Shown: positions 15,945 through 26,122, counted from the stretch's first letter. The stretch is 64,000 bases of DNA from Sphingobacterium micropteri (GCF_014692515.1 NZ_JACOIK010000001.1:496001-560000), one strand, 5' to 3'. Translations and numbers: made by a program. The notes: a model not told the origin generated them from the sequence alone.

Positions 15945-17870
15945 ATGAGACGGGAGGTCGTTTATCTGTTGATATTATTTACAGGGATGTCTTTATTTTC
16001 CTGTCGTGAACATAAGGAGCATACACGGACGGATGTTTCGAGTGTAGCGAAAAAAATCAATCACTTGCAAACGGTCACACTTTCTGCTTCCAATCACGAC
16101 TCGTTGATGCGAGCCTGGAAAGATCTGTTGCACATGCCGGAGGTTAATGCGCATAATCTGTATGCAGCCAAAGTAAATTTCCAATTGGCAAAAGGCTATG
16201 GCATGTCCAAACAAAATGATTCTGCAGCTTTTTATCTGGAAAAGGCGTTTGTACGTATAGAAGCGGAGCCTGGAAATTTGGACGAAAAAGCACGTATTTA
16301 TCAGGGTATAGGGAATGTCAGCCTTGCAGACGGGCATCTGCATCGTGCAAATTATTATTATAATAAGGCTGCGGCCATTGTGTTGGCGGATAGTACCGTG
16401 GATTTAGATGCTTCCGCTAAAGCGTCGATCTTACTGGCAGCTGCGCAAAGCAACCAGCAGTTTCAACGGCTGGATCTGGCTTTGGAGATGAATAGAACGG
16501 CGTTGTCAATTTCCGAATTGCTACCGGAAAAACATATTAACCGTCAGCGGCCGCTTACGCAGCTTGTCCAGACGTTGTACTATAGTAAATCCGATGTGGA
16601 TAGCATCGGGTATTTTGTGCAAAAGCTCGAGGATTTACAACGTAAGTTCCCAGAAGTGTATGATGTGTTTTTTGTATATGAAAGTAAAACGCTCTATTAC
16701 GACTTGAAAAACGAGGTAGACTCGGTTTTGAAGTATCAGTTACTGAAAATTGATCTGCAGGAGCAAGTGGTGGAAAGGAACCCGCTTGTCGGCACGGCGG
16801 TGAATAACTTGTTTATTTCGTATGTTAACATCGCGGGTTTATATGCGGATAGGAAAAACCTGACGGAAGCGCAGGCGTTTTTTACGAAAGCCGACCAGCT
16901 GGCACAGCGGCATCCGACGGTTATGGTGTATGATAATGCCATCGTTTACCATAGGAACCTCGAAAATTTTTATACGCTTTCCGGACGTTTGGCGCAGGCA
17001 TTGACCGAATCGCGTGAAGTTGCCCGTATTCAGGAAGAGCTCTATGCGATGCAGAACACACAGGCTATCGCCGAGATGAGCAGCTTGTATGAAATCCAGG
17101 CACAAGAACGTTCGATTAATTCATTGAACGAAAGTCTGCAGATTAAAGAATTGGAGCTACAGCGAAACCGGCTGTGGATGACCATGGGAATTCTGGTTGT
17201 TCTGATACTGTTGTTGATTTTATCTTTTATCTATTATGGCATTAGACAACGAAGAATTCGCCAGGAGAAAGATAAGGTAATTCTGAAGCAACAGTTGTTG
17301 CGGACGCAGATGGAGCCGCATTTTATTTTCAATACGCTCACGGCCTTACAGAGCTATATCCGCCGGGGAGAATCCAATGAGGCTATTCAGTATCTCAGTC
17401 GCTTCAGCAAATTGCTGCGGAATTCGCTTGAACTGAGTAGGGAGGAGTGGAGTTCCTTGGATCAGGAGATCGAAACCCTGAAGCATTATCTTGTTTTGCA
17501 ACAGATGCGTTTTGATCATGCTTTTTCGTATCGTATCCAATTGCCAGATGGAATGGATACCTCTGAAATCCGGATTCCGCCGATGCTCATCCAGCCTTTT
17601 GTAGAGAATGCGATTTTACATGGAGTGGATATGAAGAATGGAGAAGGTTTCATCAGCATAGATTTTTCGGAAGTGGGCGATCTATTGCGTGTTGATATCA
17701 TGGACAGCGGACGCGTAAAGACCGAACGTAAGTCGCCTTCGAATCATCGTTCCCTTTCGGGCGACATCAGCCGGGAAAGGTTGACGTTACTAGGAAAAAA
17801 TGCCCGTGTCGAATCGGATAAGAATGACAACGGAGGGACAACGGTAACGCTGTTTATACCAATTGCTTGA
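15945..17870 (+). CDS. TPR-containing sensor histidine kinase (His_kinase/LytS type)
   Basis: A 641-residue membrane kinase, partner of the LytTR regulator just upstream. The first 20 residues form a signal/lipobox-like segment (GMSLFSC, so the sensor part may be lipid-anchored). Residues about 40-390 are TPR-like helical repeats in the periplasm (for example YAAKVNFQLAKGYGMSKQND). A transmembrane helix is at about 410-430 (MGILVVLILLLILSF), then the His_kinase phospho-acceptor motif MEPHFIFNTLTALQSYI and an ATP-binding domain (MLIQPFVENAILHGV). The tail GGTTVTLFIPIA is usual. Input signal unknown. Confidence 0.9.
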   Translation: MRREVVYLLILFTGMSLFSCREHKEHTRTDVSSVAKKINHLQTVTLSASNHDSLMRAWKDLLHMPEVNAHNLYAAKVNFQLAKGYGMSKQNDSAAFYLEKAFVRIEAEPGNLDEKARIYQGIGNVSLADGHLHRANYYYNKAAAIVLADSTVDLDASAKASILLAAAQSNQQFQRLDLALEMNRTALSISELLPEKHINRQRPLTQLVQTLYYSKSDVDSIGYFVQKLEDLQRKFPEVYDVFFVYESKTLYYDLKNEVDSVLKYQLLKIDLQEQVVERNPLVGTAVNNLFISYVNIAGLYADRKNLTEAQAFFTKADQLAQRHPTVMVYDNAIVYHRNLENFYTLSGRLAQALTESREVARIQEELYAMQNTQAIAEMSSLYEIQAQERSINSLNESLQIKELELQRNRLWMTMGILVVLILLLILSFIYYGIRQRRIRQEKDKVILKQQLLRTQMEPHFIFNTLTALQSYIRRGESNEAIQYLSRFSKLLRNSLELSREEWSSLDQEIETLKHYLVLQQMRFDHAFSYRIQLPDGMDTSEIRIPPMLIQPFVENAILHGVDMKNGEGFISIDFSEVGDLLRVDIMDSGRVKTERKSPSNHRSLSGDISRERLTLLGKNARVESDKNDNGGTTVTLFIPIA

Positions 17871-17974
17871 TCTAGGCCTACGAATTGTAATCCGATACCA
17901 GCAAATTTTAACTCTATGCACGAATTCGGTAATCTTATACTAACTTGTATGCAGGTTGTCAAAAGCAACAAGAT

Positions 17975-18520
17975 ATGCGATGGTTGGTTTACATAATAAT
18001 GGTCGCCGTGCTAACGGCATGCACCTCGACCCGAAGTCTTTCCAGGAAGTTTTCGGAGAAACCGGAGGTTATCGGCGAACAGTTTGCCGGTTCGAGCTAT
18101 GCAAATACGCCGATAGATACTACTGGACGGTATGGTCGTGTATCGCTTTGGCGTAAATTGGCTCCCTATCGGTCAGTGAAAGATTCATTGCCCGAAATTG
18201 CGGCAAACGCACATATCCGGCTGTCGCTGGAAGACAATAAAACCTTAAAAGTAACGGCTTCTGAAAACCAACAAGCTGTAGCGATTTTTGAAATTCCCGT
18301 TCGCAGACGGGGGGAATATTTAATCCTTGAAAACAAAACACGCATCATTCCGATTCCCTTTATTTACTTCTCTGTAAAAGAAAATAAAACGATACTGGTA
18401 CTGCTGAAAAACAATCGGATCGGTATTTATGATTACGACGACGAAAGCTTATGGATTCTGTTTTTCGGGGCAAGTAATACGGCAGCGGCTATCTATGAAT
18501 ATGAACCGATCACCCCATGA
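17975..18520 (+). CDS. Putative lipoprotein, unknown function
   Basis: A 181-residue protein from MRWLVYIIMVAVLTAC with a clear lipobox (VLTAC). The frame is open upstream to a TTG at 17945, but the signal peptide favours the ATG at 17975. The mature protein is beta-rich (IRLSLEDNKTLKVTAS, then IFEIPVRRRGEYLILENKTR and IIPIPFIYFSVKENKTILVL). It resembles the short lipoproteins found beside LytTR systems in this group, but I cannot name a family. Confidence 0.7.
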   Translation: MRWLVYIIMVAVLTACTSTRSLSRKFSEKPEVIGEQFAGSSYANTPIDTTGRYGRVSLWRKLAPYRSVKDSLPEIAANAHIRLSLEDNKTLKVTASENQQAVAIFEIPVRRRGEYLILENKTRIIPIPFIYFSVKENKTILVLLKNNRIGIYDYDDESLWILFFGASNTAAAIYEYEPITP

Positions 18521-18533
18521 AGAGTATCATGCC

Positions 18534-19352
18534 ATGACAAACCTAATCAATATCCTATGCCAGATTTTATTTATGTTATGGCTCTGTATGATCTTGTCTT
18601 GCGGAGGAAGATCTTTGGAGGAATCGTCTGCGGGTAAACAGGATAGTGTGTCCGCAAACACCGAAGAGAATAACATACATGATAAAATGGGTGCTTCCAT
18701 GGCCGACGAATATGTGCAGACGAAAATTGGAATCAGCAACGGGTATTGGAAAAACAGCTCCGGGAAGGTGCGAATATATACAACGAGGTGACCGATATTC
18801 CAAAAGACGCGTTCGGAATGGATGAACTGCAAGCCGTAAGCTTCAATTTGTCAAATTTTCTCGGAAACAATGGATATCGCCCTATTGGAAACGAAGTTTT
18901 TGCCAAAAGAATCAAGGAAATTTTTGGCAGACACCTACCCACGGATAGTGGCGAGCATTTTCTGTACGTGGATCTTTTGGAAGCGGACTGTATTCATAAG
19001 CCTATCTACCATCGGAATAACGGTGTTGACTATAACGGTTTCTTTCGAACAATATAAATTCAAAAAGAAGGACAATGGCCAGTCATGGTCAGATCACAGG
19101 ATGATGGGGAGATTCCGGTTGATGCTCAACGAAAAACAACGGAAGATACTAGTGGATAACCGTTATTTCGGATTACCGAAATTCAAGGAATGGTGGGATG
19201 CTGCTGATTACGATGAATATTATGCGGATGGTGAGTACAACGGCCCTTGGGGACGGGATAACGAACCGATGACGGAATCGAAGTGGCGGGAGTCTTCTTC
19301 TGCTGCATCCCAGAACATCCGTCGCCGCATCGTATCAAACTCATCGACATAG
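18534..19352 (+). pseudogene. Frameshifted lipoprotein gene (two lesions)
   Basis: Three segments of one apparent protein lie in alternating frames. Segment one (18534 to about 18745) has a signal peptide and lipobox (MILSCGG). Segment two (about 18740-19050) continues one frame over with LEKQLREGANIYNEVTDIPK and ends in PIYHRNNGVDYNG. Segment three (about 19040-19352) returns to the first frame with TVSFEQYKFKKKDNGQSWSD, LMLNEKQRKILVDNRYFGLP and EYYADGEYNGPWGRDNE. The first frame stops at 18789-18791 and the second at about 19055. Two compensating indels would restore a protein of roughly 270 residues. The 3' part overlaps the convergent 19220-20395 gene by 133 bases, so the true end may be lost. 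Sequencing error is an alternative. Confidence 0.6.
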
Positions 19353-20395
19353 TAAAGATAAATCGATGCTCCCGAGTCGATTTTGACTTCAATCAACTGT
19401 TGGGTAGGATGCACAAATTTAGCTAATGATTTCGCTTCTTCGGGTAGTGTGTTCGGACTTCCGTATACTTTAATTAAGAGCTTATTATTATAGAAAATTT
19501 CATTGTACAGGATGTAACCTTTTCGATGTTGTTGATCATACGCGACAACCACTATTCGCTCGTTATGGTTGCCGGTGCTGTTTTTCTCGGTTAGAACAAT
19601 CGCGAGTTCCTGGTTGGATTTGCCCGTATGGGTGTTTACGCCCGTGAATGTCCCCATATGGTGTGTTTCGTCGATCTGTCGACGGTCGTTTACGAAAGTA
19701 TAGTTACTTCCCTCGCCGCTTTTCAAATATTCTACCAAGGCTTCCTTAATGGCCAGTGGAGTATCACGTTGCCAAGCTATATGGGGGGCAAAATAATTTC
19801 CGTATCGACTCCTAAAATCGCATTCGTCTTCCACTTCCAAACGCCCTTGTCCATTGGGTAAGAAGCGCAGGAACTCTACCTGCCCTTGCTCAGCCATTTT
19901 CAAATAAACAGTCAACTCGTCGTTTACTGACCATTTGCCAGAGACCAAAAGTTTGCTGTTCTCACGAAACGGAATAGGACTGAAACGGGCTTTCCGCTCA
20001 TAAAAATCACCTGCTGTCGGTTCATATTGATGTATTTGTTCGCCGTAGCGGATGATATGTATGGTGTCCGGTAAGTTTCGGTATGCGGAAGCGACGGATT
20101 GATCAAGCAAAGCGCCTTTGGTAAGATAACCGATATCACCGTAAAAGTACAGCCCGTCACAGCTGTAAGCCGCATGCGCGATATCCGCTTCGGGATGTCC
20201 ATAAGTATCCGTCCCGGTCGCTGCTTCATCACTGTTCCGTTGATCTTGGTCGGCTTGATATTGCTGATATTTCCATTGGTCTATAAGGAGCGCTATTTTA
20301 TAACCGTACAGGTAGAACAGACCGCCACCGAGCAGTACCAAACATAAGGTGAAGATGATGAGGTTCTTTCTATCGATGTTTTTCAGTCTTTTCAT
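19220..20395 (-). CDS. Membrane-anchored hypothetical protein
   Basis: A 391-residue protein with an N-terminal signal anchor (about residues 12-33, LIIFTLCLVLLGGGLFYLYG) and a large extracytoplasmic part. The sequence is mixed alpha/beta (YSCDGLYFYGDIGYLTKGAL, then YFAPHIAWQRDTPLAIKEAL and ELAIVLTEKNSTGNHNERIV). No family recognised. The last 40 residues overlap the 3' end of the frameshifted plus-strand gene by 133 bases, so one of the two C termini is probably not original. It is preceded by a 208-base gap. Confidence 0.65.
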   Translation of the reverse strand: MKRLKNIDRKNLIIFTLCLVLLGGGLFYLYGYKIALLIDQWKYQQYQADQDQRNSDEAATGTDTYGHPEADIAHAAYSCDGLYFYGDIGYLTKGALLDQSVASAYRNLPDTIHIIRYGEQIHQYEPTAGDFYERKARFSPIPFRENSKLLVSGKWSVNDELTVYLKMAEQGQVEFLRFLPNGQGRLEVEDECDFRSRYGNYFAPHIAWQRDTPLAIKEALVEYLKSGEGSNYTFVNDRRQIDETHHMGTFTGVNTHTGKSNQELAIVLTEKNSTGNHNERIVVVAYDQQHRKGYILYNEIFYNNKLLIKVYGSPNTLPEEAKSLAKFVHPTQQLIEVKIDSGASIYLYYVDEFDTMRRRMFWDAAEEDSRHFDSVIGSLSRPQGPLYSPSA

Positions 20396-20557
20396 AGTAT
20401 TACCATGTAATCACGGAGACCAATTTAAATATTTACATAGTGCATTTGGTGTGAGATTTACAATTTGGAACGTTTTACTTATGATTCGCTGTATATACGG
20501 ATTGTAATGCAATCCATACGAATTGTAAGTTACTGTTATTCACTTTATTATTCTGCC

Positions 20558-20565
20558 TACTTTTG
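20558..20565 (+). promoter_or_regulatory. Candidate -7 box for the 20604 gene
   Basis: TACTTTTG matches TAnnTTTG 38 bases before the ATG. No -33 TTTG at the usual spacing was found. Confidence 0.4.
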
Positions 20566-20603
20566 ATCAAAGCTGATGCAATGCATAGATTACCGACTGG
20601 AAC

Positions 20604-20951
20604 ATGAAAACGTTAAAAAAGCACGTCTATATAGCGTCCATATTGATTTTGATCACTTGGCTGATGACCGGCCTAGCTGTTGATGACGAATTTTATGAAG
20701 CGTATCATATTTTTTTAAAACATCGTCCAACGGGACAGTACTATTTTCGCTCGCCGCTGGCCATGCAGGATATGCCACCGGATTATCCAGCGGATAAAGC
20801 AGCGGCTTATTATACATACCGGGAGTTTGTACTCGAAAAACATTGGTCTTCCGAATGGAATAGGGTGGCTCTTTTACTGGTTTTGGGAACAGCTTTTTAC
20901 ATTGGTTTTGTGCTTGTCAAGGCCATGAAAGTTAAAAAAACAAAAGTCTAG
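20604..20951 (+). CDS. Small two-helix membrane protein
   Basis: A 115-residue protein with hydrophobic segments at about 8-26 and 88-106 and a polar, aromatic-rich loop between them (FLKHRPTGQYYFRSPLAMQD), which by the positive-inside rule would face the periplasm. The tail is basic (KAMKVKKTKV). No family recognised. It converges with msrA, 4 bases between stops. Confidence 0.65.
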   Translation: MKTLKKHVYIASILILITWLMTGLAVDDEFYEAYHIFLKHRPTGQYYFRSPLAMQDMPPDYPADKAAAYYTYREFVLEKHWSSEWNRVALLLVLGTAFYIGFVLVKAMKVKKTKV

Positions 20952-20955
20952 ACGA

Positions 20956-21627
20956 CTATTCCGCTTTCAACTTTCCCTTAAACACCTTTCTGAATTTTTC
21001 CAGTTTCGGTTTTATGACCATTTGACAATATGCCTCATTCTTATTATTGACATAATAATCTTGGTGATAATCTTCGGCTTTATAAAATTTACCATACGGG
21101 CTGACTTCCGTCACGATTTTCTTGTCGTATGCGCCTTCGTCATCCAATTGCTCAATATAAAAGTCAGCCAATTTTTTCTGCTCGGCATTATGGTAAAAGA
21201 TGGCTGATCGGTATTGTGTGCCGACGTCTGCACCCTGACGGTTTAATTGCGTGGGATCATGCGCGACAAAAAAAGCGGCAAGCAGTTCGTCGTAGGAGAT
21301 TTCAGCTGGATTGTAAATGATATTACATGCCTCGGCGTGGCCCGTTCTACCCGTAGTTACCTGCCGATAAGTTGGGTTACGTACATGTCCACCCGTATAG
21401 CCGGATATGACGGCACTGACACCGTTCAATTGTTTGAATTGCTCTTCCACGCACCAAAAACAACCAGCGGCAAATGTCGCGGTATCTGTGGCTAAGTTAC
21501 TGGTCTGATGATTATCCGTAAGATTTGAACTGTTTTCGGATTTCGTCTGCGCACAGGAGAATGATAGCGTAAATAGCAGAAAGAAAGTCAATCTGCTGCT
21601 ATAAGACATAATATACTGAAGTTTCAT
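20956..21627 (-). CDS. msrA: Peptide-methionine (S)-S-oxide reductase, exported form
   Basis: Repairs oxidised methionine (S-sulfoxide). The catalytic motif GCFWCVEEQFKQL and the family segments SGYTGGHVRNPTYRQVTTGR, GHAEACNIIYNP, FFVAHDPTQLNRQGADVGTQ and YHQDYYVNN are all present, so the enzyme looks intact. Unlike cytoplasmic MsrA it carries an N-terminal signal sequence with a lipobox-like LSFSC, so it probably acts in the periplasm, tethered to a membrane. Translation could start at 21627 or at the internal Met at 21609 (MSYSSRLTFFLL), which gives a better signal peptide. Monocistronic as far as seen. Confidence 0.93.
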   Translation of the reverse strand: MKLQYIMSYSSRLTFFLLFTLSFSCAQTKSENSSNLTDNHQTSNLATDTATFAAGCFWCVEEQFKQLNGVSAVISGYTGGHVRNPTYRQVTTGRTGHAEACNIIYNPAEISYDELLAAFFVAHDPTQLNRQGADVGTQYRSAIFYHNAEQKKLADFYIEQLDDEGAYDKKIVTEVSPYGKFYKAEDYHQDYYVNNKNEAYCQMVIKPKLEKFRKVFKGKLKAE

Positions 21628-21710
21628 GGTAGTATCCTGTTAATTTCCTTAAAGTTACGTAATTTATACGAGGCAACAGCAAATCAAAAAGTATCTATGC
21701 AAAAAGGCAT

Positions 21711-21737
21711 GAGCCGATTAGTTAGTTTAATCGGCTC
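21711..21737 (-). terminator. Intrinsic terminator after DUF4198 gene
   Basis: GAGCCGATTA and TAATCGGCTC form a perfect 10-bp stem with a 7-base loop. On the minus strand a run CCTTTTT follows the stem, and the hairpin lies 38 bases beyond the stop of the 21775-22497 gene. Confidence 0.75.
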
Positions 21738-21774
21738 AAGTATTTCTTTAGCTTATGAAAGATGTAATATTTTT

Positions 21775-22497
21775 TTAATCCACATGGAAAATCGTAGTTG
21801 CAGATTGCCAAACGTGGGTATGGGCTTTCTCGTTCCAAACTCCTTCTTGCGGTTGGTATTTACTGGTTTCTACGACATACATTCCTTTCCATAAGGCAGG
21901 AAAACTTACTTTTCCGTCCGCGTCAGTTTTGAATGTTTTTGCCCAACCCTCGGCACTGATAACGGTAACATTGGTGGCTTCTGGTATATTACCTTTATCC
22001 AAGAGGTAAATATCCACGGGTTGATTCAAACGATTTTGGCGAGGCGCGACAAATGCCAACAGATCTATTTCTTTAGGATTGGTGATCATCAGATCTGATT
22101 CACCGACCACAATAGGAAGAAAAGCGGAGAAGACATATTTGGTTTTACCACCTAATTCTCCTGCAGCGTGGGTTGTATGGATGAGATACAGTCCATCGTG
22201 TTCAGGTGTAAAAGAAGCGGTAAGGTGGTCGTCTGCGACATGGGTCTCCAATCTTGTGGATTGTCCGTTAGGATGCTGTACATAAAGCTCGAGCGCTTTC
22301 ACATCGGAATACCAATCTTTAACCAGATCCTTGGTTCCGTGTTCATATTCGCCATAAAAAACCTTTACAGTTTGCACGGTGTTTTTGGGAGCGGTTGTAG
22401 AAGATGATTCTATCCACAGGGCGTGTGCATAGGCTGTGTGCGATAAACTGCTGCATAGAAGTGCTATTAAAAGCACGAATAATGGAGATTTCTTCAT
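21775..22497 (-). CDS. DUF4198 domain-containing exported protein
   Basis: A 240-residue periplasmic or outer-membrane-associated protein. A signal peptide ends at TAYAHALW; the mature N terminus HALWIES with an exposed histidine is typical of the DUF4198 (PF10670) family, some members of which are linked to nickel or other metal uptake. Later segments fit: YGEYEHGTKD, YLIHTTHAAGE, and the C-terminal Ig-like VTVISAEGWAKTFKTDADGK. Metal binding here is inference from the family and the His-rich ends (HTHVW). No transporter gene is next to it. A strong terminator follows. Confidence 0.75.
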   Translation of the reverse strand: MKKSPLFVLLIALLCSSLSHTAYAHALWIESSSTTAPKNTVQTVKVFYGEYEHGTKDLVKDWYSDVKALELYVQHPNGQSTRLETHVADDHLTASFTPEHDGLYLIHTTHAAGELGGKTKYVFSAFLPIVVGESDLMITNPKEIDLLAFVAPRQNRLNQPVDIYLLDKGNIPEATNVTVISAEGWAKTFKTDADGKVSFPALWKGMYVVETSKYQPQEGVWNEKAHTHVWQSATTIFHVD

Positions 22498-22585
22498 TGT
22501 GTATTTTATTTAGACTGATTCTAGACAAATATACGCACTAGAAATTAATCTGCAACAAAATAGATACAAATCTTGAAAAAGTAGG

Positions 22586-25500
22586 TTATGCTACATCTCG
22601 CAAATCTACCGGTACGACACGTGAAACGCCTTGCTCTACCATCGTGACACCGTAAATAATATCGGTGCTTGCTATGGTCCGTTTGTTATGCGAAACAATG
22701 ATAAACTGTGAGTTCTTGGAGAAATCCTTAATGATATGGTTGAACTTGTCAATGTTGGTATCATCCAATGGCGCATCGACTTCGTCGAATATACAGAATG
22801 GAGCAGGCTTTAACAGATACAAGGAGAATAGCAGTGCCGTTGCGGTAAGGGTTTTCTCTCCACCAGACAATTGGTTGATTGATAACGGACGTTTGCCTTT
22901 CGGACGCGCAATAATATCAATATCCGATTCTAATGGATTAGCTGGATCAGTCAATACCATGTCGCAGGAATCTTCTTGGTTGAATAAGGAACGGAATACA
23001 TTTACAAAGTTTTCGCGGACGGTATTGAAGGCATGCATAAACTTGTCGTTTGCCGTTTGGTCTATCTCGTTGATGGTGGCCATTAAGGATGCTTTGGCAT
23101 CAAGCAGATCGCTTTTCTCTTTCGAGATAAAGTCGTGCCGTTCCTGTATTTCGTCGTAAGCTTCTTTAGCCATGGGATTAATAGAACCATAGGAATCCAG
23201 TTGCTTTTTAAGCTTATCACAAACGGTAGTCAATTCATCTTGGCTAGCCGAAATTTCCGGCATCTCACCTTCAAGCAAGGTGTTGATGTCGATGTTAAAC
23301 TCCACCGATAACCGCTCTTTTAGGCTATTGAGGTCTATCTGTAAAGCCGTCTTCTTATCTTTTAATTCGGATAATAGAAAATCGTCCTGATCTTTGCTAC
23401 GGCGTAACTGCGTAATTTCTTCTTCGAGTTCATTGATGATACGACGTGTGGTATAAAAATCTTCCTCGATCTCTTGTAGACCTTTTTCGAGCCCCTCTTT
23501 TTGGGCATACATCGCCACGAGATCCTCATCGTTATGGTCTACAACATGAGAAGCATCTTTCATATCCACTTTCACTTGTTCGTATTCCAACGAATTTTTC
23601 GTTATTCGGGCTTCAAAGGCTTCTTGTTGGCTTTCCCGATATTCCAGATCTTTTTGTAAACTGGATACTTTATTTTGCTGCTGATGAAAACGGATGTTCT
23701 CTTGATTGAAAGAAGCCGACTTCTCGTTCAGTACCTCCGCAATTTCGGCATAGGCATTTTGCAATTCCGCTAATTGCTTTTGACCCGATTCTGCCTCTAC
23801 TTTCAATATCTGCAGCTCGGGTTCTGACTTTTGTAGTTCATATTGGATGACTGTAATCTTACTTTCAATATCCTGTTTACGGTTCTGGCTAGTGGCAATG
23901 AACGTTTGATATTGTTCCTGTTTGGTTTTTACAGAAATCAATTCGTTGTTTAACCGATTTAATACCATACGGAGCTCGTCGATAACATCCTTTTGGGAGG
24001 TAATACGCAACGTGGCTAATTGGTCGATAGCATCCGCTTCGTCCTGCTGCAGTTTTTCGATTTTCTGGTTAAGTTCCTTGATTTCTTTGGTAAGGCTCTC
24101 CAGATTTTTTGCCCGACCAATACGTTTCCCTTCAAACAGGCCGACAGAACCTCCGTTCAACCCCAAACGGTTTTTGGAGAATTTTCCTTCGGGATGTAAG
24201 ATAACCAGATCGCCATCCGGTAAGGCTTCTTCTAAGCTATCGGAAGCTTGGGGTTTTAATAAAAACACGTGTTGTAAAAGCTGCTCGCAGAGTAAGCTAT
24301 ATTTCTTATCGACCTTAACGACCTCTAAAGCAGGGATCGTATTTTCAGGTGTTTGGGGTTTGGTTTTGACCGCTTGAATTGCTTCTAGCACAAAGAAGTT
24401 TGCTTTTCCACGGGATGCGTCGCTTAGTAACTGAATGGCTTGCACGGCTTCCTGCTGGTCTTGCACGACATAATGGTTCATAACCGACTCCAGGTAATTT
24501 TCGATCGCAACCCGGTATTCTTCCTTGCAAAAGAGAATGTCCGAAAACAGCGGATATGACTTCTTCCAGCCTGCATTTTTACGTAAAAATTTAATGGATT
24601 CTGGAAACCCCTCAAGATTATCCACCAGAGATTTGGTGAGGTTGTATTCATTTTGCTTTGCATCAACCAAACGAGACTCCCGGTTTAGCTGTGTGCGTGT
24701 TTCATTCAACTGTTCTTCAACCGTTTGGATTTGCTGCTGCAATGCATTCTCGGTTTGTAGGGCTACATCGTATTGGCTTTGTTGTTGTTCTACACGCTCT
24801 TCCAGGTTTTCCACTGCTTTGTTGAACTCGTTGAGCTCTTCCACCTTAGCAGAAGCATCGGTCATGGTACGTATAGATTCCTGCTGTAACGCCTCCTTTT
24901 GAATGTTCAGAACAGCAATATCTTTTTCTAATTTATAAATCTTGTTTTGAAGCTCACTGCTCTGTTGTGTAAAGCTGTCTAATTTTGCTTTTGCAGATGA
25001 TTGCTGGGCCCGAAGTTCCTCGACTTCTGTTTGGTTACGTCCAATATCTAACCGAAAAACATCCAGTTTTCCTTGTTCCTCAAAAAGCTCTTCATTCAGT
25101 CTTTTTATGATGTACTGAACATGTTCCAGCTGGTTCTTGTCGTTATTTAGTTCTGCCGTAATCCGGGTCTCTTTTTCCTGTAAATGAATGAAACGTTCAT
25201 TCTTTATCTTTTTATCCGATTCGTAGGATCGAATTTTATGGATATAGTCGTTGGTGCTTTTTTGTTGTACAGCTAGGCTTTTTTCTTTGGCAAGAATGTC
25301 TTCACGCAGGGTACGCAGTTGGTTTTCATGACTTTCTACTTTTGTGGAGGTTTCTTTGATCCGTTCTTGTTGTACTTTTTCCTGCTCGCCGATACGTTCT
25401 AAATCTGTACTGAATCCCTCGAGGCGGTAATAGGCCAATCCGACACTAGCTTCACGGTATTCTTCTTTAAGCTGAAAATATTTGTCGGCCTTTTTAGCCT

Positions 25501-26122
25501 GGGTTTCCAGCTGTTTTAAATTCTTGTTGATTTCATAAAGAAGATCATCGACGCGGTCTAAATCGGCTTCCGTATCTTTTAATTTCGATAGGGTTTGCTT
25601 CTTCCGTACTTTGTATTTGGAGATACCAGATGCTTCCTCAAATAGATTTCGGCGGGAATTATCTTTGTTATTGATAATTTCGTCAATCATCTTCAACTCG
25701 ATGATCGAATAGGTGTCAGCTCCTAAGCCGGTATCCAGAAAGAGATCGGTAATATCCTTTAAACGGCATTTTACATCGTTTAAACGGTACTCGCTGTCGC
25801 CATTGCGATACAGTTTACGGGTAATGGTAACGGTCGAGAATTCTGTCGGGAGCAGTTTGTTATTATTTTCAAAGGTTAAGGATACTTCGGCCAAGTTCGC
25901 AGGTTTCCGATTTGCTGTCCCGTTGAAAATGATGTTTTCCATCTTTTCTGAACGCAACATCCGTGTGCTCTGCTCGCCCAACACCCAGCGAATAGCGTCT
26001 ACGACGTTCGATTTTCCACATCCGTTGGGCCCAACAATGGCGGTTACACCCTCGTTAAAATTAATGGTAATCTTGTCGCCAAAACTCTTAAATCCTTTAA
26101 TCTCTAATTTTACTAACTGCAT
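22586..26122 (-). CDS. smc: Chromosome segregation protein SMC
   Basis: Condensin ATPase of 1178 residues, normal family length, that organises and segregates the chromosome. Walker A is at the N terminus (VGPNGCGKSNVVDAIRWVLG), a long coiled coil spans about 170-500, the hinge is at about 510-660 (ending near NRLGLNGGSVGLFEGKRIGR), a second coiled coil spans about 670-1010, and the C-terminal head holds the signature NQLSGGEKTLTATALLFSLY and Walker B FCIFDEVDAPLDD. All key ATPase residues are present. Its scpA/scpB partners are not in the window. It appears to be transcribed alone. Confidence 0.97.
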   Translation of the reverse strand: MQLVKLEIKGFKSFGDKITINFNEGVTAIVGPNGCGKSNVVDAIRWVLGEQSTRMLRSEKMENIIFNGTANRKPANLAEVSLTFENNNKLLPTEFSTVTITRKLYRNGDSEYRLNDVKCRLKDITDLFLDTGLGADTYSIIELKMIDEIINNKDNSRRNLFEEASGISKYKVRKKQTLSKLKDTEADLDRVDDLLYEINKNLKQLETQAKKADKYFQLKEEYREASVGLAYYRLEGFSTDLERIGEQEKVQQERIKETSTKVESHENQLRTLREDILAKEKSLAVQQKSTNDYIHKIRSYESDKKIKNERFIHLQEKETRITAELNNDKNQLEHVQYIIKRLNEELFEEQGKLDVFRLDIGRNQTEVEELRAQQSSAKAKLDSFTQQSSELQNKIYKLEKDIAVLNIQKEALQQESIRTMTDASAKVEELNEFNKAVENLEERVEQQQSQYDVALQTENALQQQIQTVEEQLNETRTQLNRESRLVDAKQNEYNLTKSLVDNLEGFPESIKFLRKNAGWKKSYPLFSDILFCKEEYRVAIENYLESVMNHYVVQDQQEAVQAIQLLSDASRGKANFFVLEAIQAVKTKPQTPENTIPALEVVKVDKKYSLLCEQLLQHVFLLKPQASDSLEEALPDGDLVILHPEGKFSKNRLGLNGGSVGLFEGKRIGRAKNLESLTKEIKELNQKIEKLQQDEADAIDQLATLRITSQKDVIDELRMVLNRLNNELISVKTKQEQYQTFIATSQNRKQDIESKITVIQYELQKSEPELQILKVEAESGQKQLAELQNAYAEIAEVLNEKSASFNQENIRFHQQQNKVSSLQKDLEYRESQQEAFEARITKNSLEYEQVKVDMKDASHVVDHNDEDLVAMYAQKEGLEKGLQEIEEDFYTTRRIINELEEEITQLRRSKDQDDFLLSELKDKKTALQIDLNSLKERLSVEFNIDINTLLEGEMPEISASQDELTTVCDKLKKQLDSYGSINPMAKEAYDEIQERHDFISKEKSDLLDAKASLMATINEIDQTANDKFMHAFNTVRENFVNVFRSLFNQEDSCDMVLTDPANPLESDIDIIARPKGKRPLSINQLSGGEKTLTATALLFSLYLLKPAPFCIFDEVDAPLDDTNIDKFNHIIKDFSKNSQFIIVSHNKRTIASTDIIYGVTMVEQGVSRVVPVDLRDVA

